From assembly GCA_963854835.1 (NCBI GenBank), contig OY978525.1, positions 44,517,554 to 44,581,553 of the forward strand: a DNA stretch of 64,000 bases, written 5' to 3'. Shown here in pieces: positions 55,347 through 64,000 of the stretch. This stretch comes from Megamerina dolium (lineage: Eukaryota > Arthropoda > Insecta > Diptera > Megamerinidae). The notes beneath the pieces are model-generated. The model saw nothing but the letters and a program-made list of their open reading frames with translations. It was not told the DNA's origin and searched no databases. The stretch's first letter is position 1, and the number at the start of each line of letters is the position of its first letter. Both the position numbers and the translations under genes were made by a program.

Positions 55347-55645
55347 AGCTCAGTGGTTAGTACGTTGGCCTTCTGATCTGTAGATGTTGGGTTCAATCCC
55401 CGGCATAACAAAATTTAATATCGAAAAGATTTTTCATTCGAACGGTACTCACCTGCCAGCACGAATTGGCAATTTTTCCGGCAGTAACAATTTGCCGAAA
55501 ATGTTTCTTAAAAGAGCTCTGTGACAAAAACTAAGTTAAAGCGATGTCACAAGAGTTCTGCCGTTCGGAACCGGCTAATATAAGTAGGTATCTTCTAATG
55601 CTGTCCAAATTTAACATGCACAACAGTATTAGAAGAGAAGCTCGG
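55347..55645 (+). mobile_element. tRNA-derived SINE, copy 4 (truncated both ends)
   Basis: It starts in box A (agctcagtggttag), keeps box B (ggttcaatccc) and the body with small deletions, and stops matching after gaagctcgg. What follows (ggtatcacaatgggcc..) looks like the 3' UTR of a LINE in plus orientation rather than the SINE tail. More divergent than copies 1-3. Confidence 0.85.
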
Positions 55646-55860
55646 TGGTATCACAATGGGCCTTCCTGGCCTAAGTGCGTCCTCTCGGAGGTAGGTCAGC
55701 CCCATAACCTAAGGAATCAGAATAGACAACACCTCCTATATTTCCCTCCAACTTGGAGCCAGTTCGTTGTCAATACTCCTATTCCATTCTTTCCTTGAAG
55801 GTATATGGGTTGAGAATCTATTGTCAAAGCATGGTATGGGAATGGTATAGTTGATGGTAT
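55646..55860 (+). other. Possible LINE 3' UTR scrap
   Basis: tggtatcacaatgggcc, cctaagtgcgtcc and ccccataaccta have the look of LINE 3' untranslated sequence common in flies. No coding sequence. Assignment is weak. Confidence 0.4.
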
Positions 55861-55879
55861 TTGGAATTTTAGTGCACTC

Positions 55880-56800
55880 CCCCAGGATCTTTGAATGCTC
55901 TACTCCGCGAGTAGAGTGCTTTTGACGGGGTGGTTCCTAGAGAACCTGCTGTCAACACCGCTGTCGTTCTTTGAACCTTGTCTGTTTGCCGTCTGTATAC
56001 CTCCTTATTTAAGGGTGCCCACCATACTATATCCTCATAAAAAATGATTGGTTTGACGACCGCGCAGTATAGCCATGATGGTTGATGGCCAGACTAGAGA
56101 TTGAAGCCCATTTTGACAGGACTGATAAGGCTTGGTTCGTCACTTCAGTGAGTGTATTTAAATATTCTCCCGATTTCACAAGTGTCACGTCATCTGCATA
56201 AGCCACCGCTGTGCAGCCCGTGGCCTGTAATGATATGAGAACTTCATTGATGGTTAAGTTCCACAGAAGAGGCAATAACACACCTTCTTATGGGTGCCCT
56301 TAATCGCAAATCTACTAATAGATGAGGTACCCAATTTTTAGTTTATCACTCTTTGCTTTAGCAACAGACTAACGAATCTAATAATAGGTTCATCCACCTT
56401 AAGTATAGCAAGAGGGTTTTCGACTGCTTCTGGGTTTATGTTATTGAAGGCCCCCTCAATATCTAGAAAGGTTACCAGGCTATATTCTTTGCAGTGCAAA
56501 GTGTTTCGATCTTCTGCACAAGTGAGTGAAAGGCTGTCTCAACGGACTTGTCTTTGTTATATGTATGTTGCAATGAAGAGATATCCTTAGCATCTATAGA
56601 GCCCCTTAAGTGCACATCAAGTAGCCTTTCAAAGGTTTTCAATAAGAAGGATGATAGACTTATAGGTCTGAAATTACTTGGCTTTGAGTGGGATGTTTTT
56701 CCGCCTTTAGGGATAAACATCACGTTTACTTTTAGCCATGTCTTGGTCATATAGCATAGTCTTAGGCATGCAGAGAAGATTACCAAGCTTCCGTAATTTG
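55880..56800 (-). pseudogene. L2 reverse transcriptase
   Basis: WLKVNVMFIPKGGKTSH and FRPISLSSFLLKTFERLLD (56,740-56,630), then HTYNKDKSVETAFHSLV, a frameshifted middle, GCTAVAYADDVTLVKSGEY (56,215-56,160; catalytic YADD intact), and the thumb with IVWWAPLNKE, DKVQRTTAVLTAGSLGTTPSKAL (to 55,905). Frames change near 56,470 and 56,280. Confidence 0.85.
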
Positions 56801-57505
56801 TTGAAGAACGGCCTCAAGTTGCTCTTCATTTTGCAGGTTTGAGGGCGCCATATGAGTGGGGGATTTATTTAGAGTGCCCCTATACTTATCCCAATTTGTG
56901 AGTTTCCTATTTAAAAATGGTATCTGCGTTTGTGGCCTTATATCAAGGCGGAAGCTGATATACCTATGACCCGAGAAAGGGTGTTCTTTGTCAACCCTCC
57001 ATTCCCTAATTAGACAGTCCGAATAGTCGTTTATAATGATTGTATCTAAAAGCTCCTCCCTGTTGCAGGTAATGAAGGTCGGTTCTGTAGCCATGTCTGC
57101 GAGAGTCAAGTTAGAAGTAATAATATATTTAAAATGTGACACCTCGATCATTGTTGTCTGAGCTGCCCCAGATATAATGGTGTGTGTTGGCATCGGCTCC
57201 CATCTCCAAATTCGCCTCGCGTTTCACCGCCTCCCGAACTGCCTTCCTTGTTATAGGATGAGGTGGGGTCTAAGTATGATCGTGAGCCATGCACGCAGAC
57301 ATCAACCAATATATATGGGATTGATGATCTAACGCAATGGTCACAGTATCCTTGTCGCTGTAATCAGATAGCAGAAATGCTTTGTAGCATTTCTTCACTA
57401 ATACTAATATAATAATATAATAATAAAATGCAGGTGGGTCTATTGGGGATCTAGTCCCTAAGAACGGCCACAAGCCGTGCGTTAGGTCAAATCTCCCCAA
57501 CATTC
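56780..57505 (-). pseudogene. L2 endonuclease, 5'-truncated
   Basis: KAFLLSDYSDKDTVTIALD (57,380-57,330), PPHPITRKAVREAVKRE (about 57,260), ADANTHHYIWGSSDNNDRG (57,200-57,145, frame shift just after), then FKYIITSNLTL, PTFITCNREELLDTI and HPFSGHRYISF. The DANTHH box and the final H of SGHRY are APE-endonuclease motifs. The N-terminal 80 or so residues are missing. Confidence 0.83.
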
Positions 57506-57715
57506 GCGATTAAATTAGCTTAATAAAAAATAAAATTCAACATATAAAATAATAAATATAATTACAAAGCATTATATACCAAAGCCACTAGGGCAGCTCT
57601 GCTACTGCTACTGCTACGTTTTACAAAAGCCAAAAGAGAATAAGCCTTTGGAATTATATAATTAAAATGATTCACAAAAGTAAATCACGAGTCAATGCTC
57701 AAATCACGCACCTCA
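57506..57715. other. AT-rich spacer, nothing recognised
   Basis: About 200 bp between two LINE remnants. Confidence 0.6.
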
Positions 57716-58985
57716 TTAAGATTTTCCAGCTCTGAATTTGTTAGAAAACTTTAAAATACTTTTTATGATTAAACGATAAATGATTATTATTGCTACCGAT
57801 GAGAGCATTATTTATATCAGACTGCAAAATAGTAGAATCAAAAGAATTTTTAATTATCAAAAATATTTTCAAGTCATCCTCATACAAGTGATAATTAGAT
57901 GCAACGAAACAGGAGCTAAAATAATTTATGAAAATAACAAATATCAGAGGCCCTAGAATACTACCTTGTGGAACTTCCAAAGACGCAAAGAATGAATTGG
58001 ACCTTACGTTTTCAGTCACAATAAAAGAGCATCTATTATAAATATAGGGTTTTAACCATCTAAGAAATGTTGAATGAAAACCAAATTCTGACCATTTTAT
58101 AATGAGAGCATTATGATAGACCTTATCAAAAGCCTTCGAAAAATCGGTATAGATCGCATCTACACTATAACCTTGCTCAAATGAATTATTGAAAACTGCT
58201 AAGTTAGTGACAGTAGAACGCCCGGTTACAAACCCATGTTGATTGGGACAAATTAATTCTTTAATCGCAAAGTACATTTTATCTTTGACAATGCATTCAA
58301 AAAGTTTAGATACGGACGAAAGTTTGGAAATCGGTCTATTATTTGATACATCGTTTTTATTACTACTCTTAAGGTTGAGATTGATAGATGTAACTTTAAA
58401 TTTATCAATAACACTCCAGACTGTAAAGACTTATTGAAAATTAACTTCTGTGGAGTCGTTATAGAACTATTACAAGCTTTAATGAAATACGAAGAGAGTC
58501 TGTCAACATCACGCTTGATAGAACTTTTAAGTTTACACATTCCACGACTTACATCACGGTCAAAATTAAAGATCCAAAATTAACGGAAGACATTATTTCA
58601 TCGAAATGATGAGTTTCATCAAGATCTATAGCAGGTTCAAAATTAGAGACAAAAGAATCTGCAAACAGATTAGCTGTATCTGAGGATGAATTTGATACTT
58701 TGTCTTTAAGAAACATCGAGGCAGGAATAAAAAACAAGATTTTTTTGATTTAATAAAACTCAAAAATTATTTCAACTTAATGTTACTTTCACATTGAAGG
58801 ATATACTGCTTATATAGAAATTTATTAAGGCAATTAAATTCCTTCTCATAATAGGCCTGTTTACTTTTAGCTACGATGTCGTTTGTGGACCTATAAACAG
58901 CAAAATATTTATTTCTGAGATTTTTCAACTTCTTTAGATCTTTAGTGTACCAAGACAATTTATGTACATTTTGAAGTAAAACTTC
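57716..58985 (-). pseudogene. LINE reverse transcriptase, copy L3 (clade unresolved)
   Basis: SWYTKDLKKLKNLRNKYF (58,958), FVSNFEP (58,650), DVDRLSSYFIKACNSSIT (58,510), NRPISKLSS-like region (58,330), then 58,277-57,741 open with ICPNQHGFVTGRSTVTNL, YTDFSKAFDKVYHNALI, VPQGSILGPLIFVIFIN and LYEDDLKIF. The catalytic box has Glu in place of Ala (LYEDD). The endonuclease is missing (5' truncation). Motifs fit the Jockey/CR1/L2 assemblage; I cannot name the clade. Confidence 0.85.
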
Positions 58986-59069
58986 TTAGGCGGCGATGTC
59001 ACAAATAGAGTGTGAAAATGTTAAAATCAATTTCGTTACATGAGTAGGAAGGGAAATGTAGCATAGAAA
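58986..59069. other. Spacer
   Basis: Nothing recognised. Confidence 0.5.
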
Positions 59070-59400
59070 AATTGAGAATGAGAAAGAACACGACGTATGC
59101 ACAATAATACAAAGCGATAACGAGTATGTGTTTTAAGAGAGAGAGAGAGAGAGCAACCAACGAATAATAACGATTAATGCGAGAGTGAAATATTAGGCAA
59201 ATACAATACTCCCTTCGTTTCTTGTACAAGAAATATTCCATACCATATATTTAACTCGCTGTTGTCGGTTTTTTTTTCTCTTTAAAATAAATGAGAAAGT
59301 AAGCGACGTATGCACAACGATGCAAAGCGATAGCGAGTATGTGTGTTAAGAGAGAGAGAGAGAGAGAAAGAGAGAGCAACCAACAAATAATAAACGAATT
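59070..59400. repeat. Duplicated roughly 100-bp block with (GA)n
   Basis: The order gagaaag, cgacgtatgcacaa, acaaagcgata.cgagtatgtg, (ag)n, gcaaccaac.aataata occurs at 59,078-59,175 and again at 59,291-59,395. Divergence is about 10 percent. No coding sequence. Confidence 0.88.
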
Positions 59401-59919
59401 TGCTTTTGTGTTAACCCGCATTAAGACACAAAAACATGTACATCAAAAACATTTTCAAACCCCTTTTGATGTTTCGTTGGCGTTTACATGGGCAAAAAAG
59501 TTTCTCGGCAACATGTGAACTCCTATGTATGTTTTCTTAATGTTTGACATGACGAACAGTTTTCGGAATGCAAGAACAAAAATATTCATTTCATGTTTCA
59601 CTGTTAGACATGTAAAAACATTTTAAAAATCGATTATCAAAATTAAATCACAAATGTATATACTTATATGTACATATATATCCTATATACTCCTATATCA
59701 AAAGATAGACTTTTGAGATGATGTTTATATATGTACCTATTTACATAGTTATAATAAAATATAAATTTATATAAACATGTAAAGAACAGAGATCACTCAT
59801 TTTATATTAAAACTAAATCACATACTTGTATGTACTAATCTACATATTGCAGGTTAAAGTTATGGGGACATAATGCCAGTCAATCAATATACCTGCATGA
59901 GGATATGCAAAGTATATTC
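59401..59919. other. AT-rich noncoding, nothing recognised
   Basis: About 500 bp without coding potential or recognised repeats. Confidence 0.55.
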
Positions 59920-60615
59920 ATTACGGTCGGATATTTGTGACCACTTGAAGAAATCTCCAGATATGTAGAAAAGTATATATATTATTGATCGGTGTCGCCT
60001 AAAATTTCTATTCAACGATGTCCGTTCGTCCGTTCAACTGGCTAGTTCGCACGATAACTTGAGTCAATACTGTGCTATTTTGACAAAATTTAGCATGAGG
60101 GAGGAGGGTACGAAGGGGATTGATATTGGTCATAATCGGTTAACTGCCACACCCACACCGAGCATTCAAAGCGACTAAGCTTGCAATTTTCAAATTCGTT
60201 AACTTGCTATAACTCATTTAATATATCATCTAGGCCAACAATATTTGGAATGTAGAATTACATTGTACTAATACATAATTCTGCCGAAAATGGGTCAGCC
60301 ACACCAACCAGTAGCTCCCATACAAAGTACCTGAACATCTTTTAATTTAAACCCCTGTAATTTCGGCAATCTTCTCTCTAAAAAACAATGATTGACACTT
60401 AGATTAATATGGTAGTCGGAAATAATCTGGCATGAAATCAACATACTTCTTAACAGGACTCCCATACAAAGTTGCGAAAATTAAAAAAAGTTAAAATCGG
60501 ACAACCATATATAAGTTATGGATTAGTATTGCAAAGATAATTAGATTTACAAGAAAGAAGCAAGCCACGACCACCTTTCATAAAGCTCCCATACAAAGCA
60601 TCGGAAAATGTTGTA
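59920..60615. repeat. Dispersed noncoding repeat, left part (split by Tc1 copy B)
   Basis: It contains cgatgtccgttcgtccgttc, cacgataacttgag and several copies of ctcccatacaaag (about 60,314, 60,462, 60,587). The same motif resumes right of the Tc1 element (62,365 variant and 62,486), so one older repeat was split by the insertion. Similar sequence at 53,860-54,090. Confidence 0.7.
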
Positions 60616-62266
60616 CAGTGGCTCACAGCTTATTTCGTACAGTGTATATATTTTTATGTACATGGCTGTAACATCGAAACTAAAAAACTTATCGATAAGT
60701 TTTGAATGTAGATGTCTGTGTATGTGTTTAGTAAACCTAATAAGAAAACGGGGAACCCCAAAAATTGTTCTTTTTGTCATGCAAGAAAGAAAAACTATTG
60801 ATCAGCTGATTTTCAGCTCACATCTTATTTCGTACACAAACTTCAATGTAAGTAAGTTTCATTCTGCCGCGCAGTTACAAAGTTTTTTTGAATTGTATGA
60901 GTTTTTGGACCTTTTTAACTATTATAACAATTTTTATTATTATTATTTTAAATAGTTAAAGTGCTGTAAATTAAACATTTAGCTTTATGGGTCATCGTAC
61001 AACGATGGAACAGCGTAAACTGGTAATTAACCATTTTAGGAAAGGTCAGAGTGTGCAAAAAATTGCTGAAATGACAAATTTAAGTGCTTCAACTGTCCAA
61101 TACATCATTCAACGCTTCGTTCGCGAAAATCGGTTGGAGAACAAGGGCAGAGAAGCACCTAATAAGATTTTCAACGCATCAGACGAGCGTTATATTGTAC
61201 GAAAAATTAAGAAAAATCCAAAGTTATCCGCTCCGAAGTTGGCTGCAGAGGTTCAGCGTGAAATAGGAAAATCATCCAGTGCTGAAACTGTCCGACGTGT
61301 GCTGCGCAATCATGACTTGAACGGTCGAGTAGCCCGAAAGAAACCATTCATTTCGAAAATGAATATACAACGCCGACTTGACTTCGCCAAAGAGCATATT
61401 ATTAATACTCCTGCGTTCTGGAATACCGTTATTTTCGCGGATGAGTCTAAGTTTAATATTTTTGGCTCGGACGGAATGTCATATGTTTGGCGTAAAGCGA
61501 ATACCGAGCTAAACAAGGAGAACCTTAAGCCCACAGTGAAGCATGGTGGCGGTAGCGTGATGGTTTGGGCCTGTATGTCAGCAGCCGGAGTAGGTGAATT
61601 GGTTTTTATTGAGGAAACAATGGACAAAATGAAGTACCTCGAGATTCTGAAAAACAATTTACTTCAAAGTGCAGACAAACTGGGTTTGCGGGAAGAATTT
61701 CGGTACTACCAAGATAATGACCCAAAACATAAATCTGGGATTGTGCAATCTTGGCTTATTTGGAACTGCCCACACTTGATGTCTCCACCACCACAGTCAC
61801 CTGACATGAATGTGATTGAAAATCTTTGGTCTATTTTGGACAATAAAATAAGAACACACAAGATTTCTAATAAGCAAGACCTAAAGAAGGTACTGATGGA
61901 AGAATGGAAAAAAATCACACCAGACATCACTCAAAAATTGGTGGATTCAATGCCAAATAGACTCCAGGCTGTCATTAACGCTAAGGGATGTCAACTAAAT
62001 ATTAAAATCAACTTACTTTGTTTTTAGTTTGAACTTAAAGAGACTGTACGAAATAAGCTGTGACATGAATTTTCCTATTTTTTTCTTATTTTATTTTTTT
62101 ATAGTGTCAAACACTAAAATTTTGAAAAAGTAAATTTTGGAAAATAAAAAACAAACCTTCCTTTCTAAAATGGCATTTATATTTTGTTCAAATTTTTGCT
62201 ATATTAGGAATTACGACTGCAGCAATTTTTAAACTGTCACTGTACGAAATAAGCTGGGAGCCACTG
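60616..62266 (+). mobile_element. Tc1-like IR/DR element, copy B (intact)
   Basis: A 1,651-bp element starting cagtggctcacagcttattt and ending in the complement, with TA duplicated at 60,614-60,615 and 62,267-62,268. Direct repeats cttatttcgtacag lie at 60,629 and 60,824 on the left and, inverted, at 62,044 and 62,240 on the right. It encodes an uninterrupted transposase. The length equals copy A. Confidence 0.96.
60987..62027 (+). CDS. Tc1-family transposase (DD34E), intact
   Basis: 346 residues, a normal length for Tc1 transposases. The N-terminus has a paired-like DNA-binding region: HTH1 (QRKLVINHFRKGQSVQKIAE, residues about 9-28, with STVQYIIQRF) and HTH2 (about 70-110, KLSAPKLAAEVQREIG). 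Catalytic residues are VIFADESKFN (Asp, about residue 150), YYQDNDPKHKS (Asp) and DMNVIENLW (Glu). I count 34 residues between the second Asp and the Glu. The conserved SVMVWACMS stretch is present. The ATG at 60,987 fits family length. It excises and reinserts the element at TA. No host promoter is obvious. Confidence 0.96.
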   Translation: MGHRTTMEQRKLVINHFRKGQSVQKIAEMTNLSASTVQYIIQRFVRENRLENKGREAPNKIFNASDERYIVRKIKKNPKLSAPKLAAEVQREIGKSSSAETVRRVLRNHDLNGRVARKKPFISKMNIQRRLDFAKEHIINTPAFWNTVIFADESKFNIFGSDGMSYVWRKANTELNKENLKPTVKHGGGSVMVWACMSAAGVGELVFIEETMDKMKYLEILKNNLLQSADKLGLREEFRYYQDNDPKHKSGIVQSWLIWNCPHLMSPPPQSPDMNVIENLWSILDNKIRTHKISNKQDLKKVLMEEWKKITPDITQKLVDSMPNRLQAVINAKGCQLNIKINLLCF

Positions 62267-62268
62267 TA

Positions 62269-62515
62269 TGTTCAAACCGCCAAAACTTCAGTAGTTTTCA
62301 TCATAAAAAAACAATTTTTAGCATGAAGTTTAATAAACCAGCGCACTACTATTGAATGTCACTCCTATACAAAGTCGCGGAATTATCTGAAACTTTAAAA
62401 CCCACATAACGTACAAAATACTTCGCCTAAAACAACCACATTTTAGGTGTAGTTCTATAACGCCACGCCTACTTCTTAAAGTAGCTCCCATACAAAGTTA
62501 TGGAAATACAGAAAT
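62269..62515. repeat. Dispersed noncoding repeat, right part
   Basis: Continues the repeat interrupted by Tc1 copy B; contains ctcctatacaaag (62,365) and ctcccatacaaag (62,486). Confidence 0.65.
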
Positions 62516-62542
62516 AAAAGAAAAAGATGGATATTCGAGTCG

Positions 62543-62545
<3 letters not shown>

Positions 62546-62614
<69 letters not shown>
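62546..62614. repeat. (TA)n microsatellite
   Basis: About 69 bp of pure TA directly upstream of the gypsy PBS; it occupies the place where the 5' LTR should be. Confidence 0.95.
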
Positions 62615-62618
<4 letters not shown>

Positions 62619-62627
62619 CGTAACAAT

Positions 62628-62645
62628 TGGTGTCAGAAGTGGGAT
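62628..62645 (+). promoter_or_regulatory. Primer binding site of the gypsy element
   Basis: tggtgtcagaagtgggat just inside the LTR end. This is the PBS form seen in several insect Ty3/gypsy lineages; it is not the tRNA-Lys type of the errantiviruses. Confidence 0.75.
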
Positions 62646-62654
62646 TCTGTAAAG

Positions 62655-63958
62655 ATGGTGAAAATTGACTAAAAGTGGACCAGCTTAAAAAGCTGTTGGT
62701 AGAGATGAATCTATCGTCATCAGGTGCAAAGGCGGAACTGCTGGTGAGGCTGAGGCAAGTTATGGAGGCTAAGGGAATTAATGTAGAAGAACATGAGTTT
62801 TTTGAGGAAGCCGATATACCAACAGTTGTGCACGCTGAGGAAGAGAGCAAAATAGATTCGAGTGGTCAACTCATGGAATTCATGAAAACCATGATGCTGC
62901 AGCAACAACAACAGCTACAAGAAAACGCGTCTCGCACTGACTCCAAGCTTCAAGAACATTCGGCTGAATTGCGTATAGAAATTCAAGAAGGTTCGGCTCG
63001 ACAAGAAAAGGTCATCGAAAATCTACAAAAAGGAATTGAGATTAGATTTCAGGAAATTTCCGGAACCATTAAGAAACTTGGAAGATAAGTTCGAGAAATT
63101 ACAGCACAAACTCAATCAACTAAAAATAAATGAAATAAATGGACCAGCCACATCAGTGATTAGAGGTTCAAGCACAATCAAACTAAAGCTACCAACATTT
63201 GACGGAAGCACGCCATTCAACATCTTCAAGCTTCCATTCGAGACAACAGCTTCGAAGAATCAATGGGATGATAGCGACAAGACTGCTGCTTTAATAGTCG
63301 TATTAAAAGGTAATGCTTCCGAAGTGTTACAGATGGTTCCAGAGAAAGATTGTGTTAGCTATCAGTCACTGATGGACACACTCCAGCGAAAATATGGAAA
63401 TGAATACAACAGTCAATTACATCGAGTGGAATTGAGATCGCGAGTGCAACGGAGTAATGAGAGCCTTCAGGAATTCGCTTCCGATATTGAGCGCTTATGT
63501 CATCTAGCGTTTTCTGGTAATTCGGAAGAGTTCGTCGACAAAATAAAAATATAGGCATTCATAGATGGCATACGTGATGGAGAGACAAAGTGTGCCCTAG
63601 TCATGTCACCAAGGAATACTTATGCCGCAACAGTCAGTAGTGCCTTGACATTTGAAGCCGCTAGTTTGATGTGTCGACCAATGCCACGAGTACGCCAACT
63701 AGAAACAGAAACAGCAGATCTCGTTGAAGCAGTGTGTCAGGCATTCAAGTCAGTAGTCCAGCCTGAAGGAAGAACAACAGGTCGAACGAAAACAAATTTA
63801 CTGGTAAGTGCTTCATTTGCAACAAACCAGGACACATGGCGCGTGAATGCAGCCTCCGATGAAAGCGATCAAGATCGAATTCTCCAGGAAGACAAAAGAA
63901 GAAGAATACGTTGGAGCGATCGCTCCACTAACACAAATCCATCGTTAAACTAAATCGA
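62655..63958 (+). pseudogene. gag: Gypsy Gag with N-terminal SAP-like domain, broken
   Basis: The ATG at 62,655 is followed by a stop after five codons; the family frame resumes at 62,675. Residues about 1-35 (QLKKLLVEMNLSSSGAKAEL) look like a SAP DNA-binding helix pair, followed by a Q-rich coiled coil (LQQQQQLQENASRTDS), a frameshift near 63,080, the capsid region (LKLPTFDGSTPFNIFK, then ASEVLQMVPEKD, 63,180-63,350; VELRSRVQRSNESLQEFASD), a stop at 63,552, and a CCHC knuckle (CFICNKPGHMAREC, 63,809-63,850) in another frame. At least four lesions. Confidence 0.85.
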
Positions 63959-64000
63959 GTCAGTGCAGCGGGGCGTGAACTGACTCCAACAGTGGGTTGC

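Larger units (their letters stand above)
54266..57505 (-). mobile_element. RNase H-bearing LINE (I/LOA-like), copy L2, with nested SINEs
   Basis: The minus strand carries endonuclease (57,500-56,800), RT (56,786-55,900), then a rearranged zone with SINE copy 4, RNase H (55,305-55,008), SINE copy 3, and the zinc-finger C-terminus (54,610-54,270). It is not the same family as L1. 5' end truncated at about 57,505. Confidence 0.83.
62615..64000 (+). mobile_element. Ty3/gypsy element with SAP-type Gag (5' part, truncated by window)
   Basis: The end of an LTR (..aaaacgtaaca), a PBS and gag in plus orientation. The LTR is reduced to a few bases by the (TA)n tract. Pol would lie right of the window. 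Confidence 0.8.

Noticed and set aside
59140..59400. Promoter of a host gene with GAGA sites
   Set aside because: No downstream gene; only repeated blocks and TE remnants.

Overview
This window is eukaryotic, AT-rich, and made almost entirely of transposable elements. I could not find one host gene, and no tRNA, rRNA or CRISPR feature. The element families point to a higher dipteran fly: env-bearing errantiviruses of the gypsy/17.6 type, BEL/Pao LTR elements, Jockey, R1, RTE and RNase H-bearing non-LTR elements, several mariners, Tc1-like elements, and long (TA)n tracts. A DD41D mariner of the kind known from Ceratitis rosa and other tephritids (at 38.9 kb) makes a tephritid fruit fly a reasonable but unproven guess.

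Layout. 1-6.03 kb: nearly complete errantivirus (minus strand) with 5' LTR, PBS, gag, PR-RT, RNaseH-IN and an open env frame running off the left edge. 6.47-9.65 kb: 5'-truncated Jockey copy J1 (minus). 9.7-12.5 kb: BEL pol remnant with a probable LTR (plus). 12.6-12.85 kb: Harbinger-like scrap. 12.95-15.28 kb: second BEL remnant (plus). 15.46-16.73 kb: Tc1 3' end and Ty3/gypsy integrase scraps (minus). 16.9-19.0 kb: tRNA-derived SINE and a dead 1,651-bp Tc1-like element among (TA)n tracts. 19.09-22.14 kb: RTE element (minus). 22.14-28.8 kb: second, badly broken errantivirus (minus) with gag deleted and a recent 1.44-kb internal tandem duplication. 28.8-31.8 kb: RNase H-bearing LINE without its RT core (minus). 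31.85-33.06 kb: R1-clade 3' end that becomes a 458-bp palindrome. 33.1-34.1 kb: mariner. 34.1-38.6 kb: near full-length Jockey copy J2 (plus). 38.9-39.96 kb: DD41D mariner. 40.0-40.95 kb: inverted-repeat structure holding a SINE. 41.0-48.5 kb: two BEL elements tail to tail. 48.5-51.1 kb: mosaic of mariner and RTE scraps. 51.4-53.7 kb: Jockey copy J3. 54.3-57.5 kb: second RNase H LINE with nested SINEs. 57.7-59.0 kb: another LINE RT. 59.9-62.5 kb: a dispersed noncoding repeat split by an intact Tc1-like element. 62.5-64.0 kb: start of a Ty3/gypsy element whose Gag begins with a SAP-like domain, running off the right edge.

The coding capacity serves transposition only: Gag proteins coat element RNA, pol products copy and insert it, and DNA transposases act on terminal inverted repeats. 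Most copies are dead. The main exceptions are the Tc1-like transposase at 60,987-62,027 (intact), the errantivirus gag and integrase (intact), one BEL integrase ORF (intact), and Jockey ORF2 in J2 (open but with a mutated RT catalytic Asp). The most interesting items are a tRNA-derived SINE family with four copies here, one with a clean 14-bp target duplication; the IR/DR architecture of the Tc1 pair; the env-bearing errantivirus; a gag-like zinc-knuckle ORF at the 3' end of a BEL element; and a series of palindromes placed exactly at rearrangement junctions. Dense nesting with two errantiviruses in the same orientation makes a pericentromeric or piRNA-cluster-like origin worth testing.
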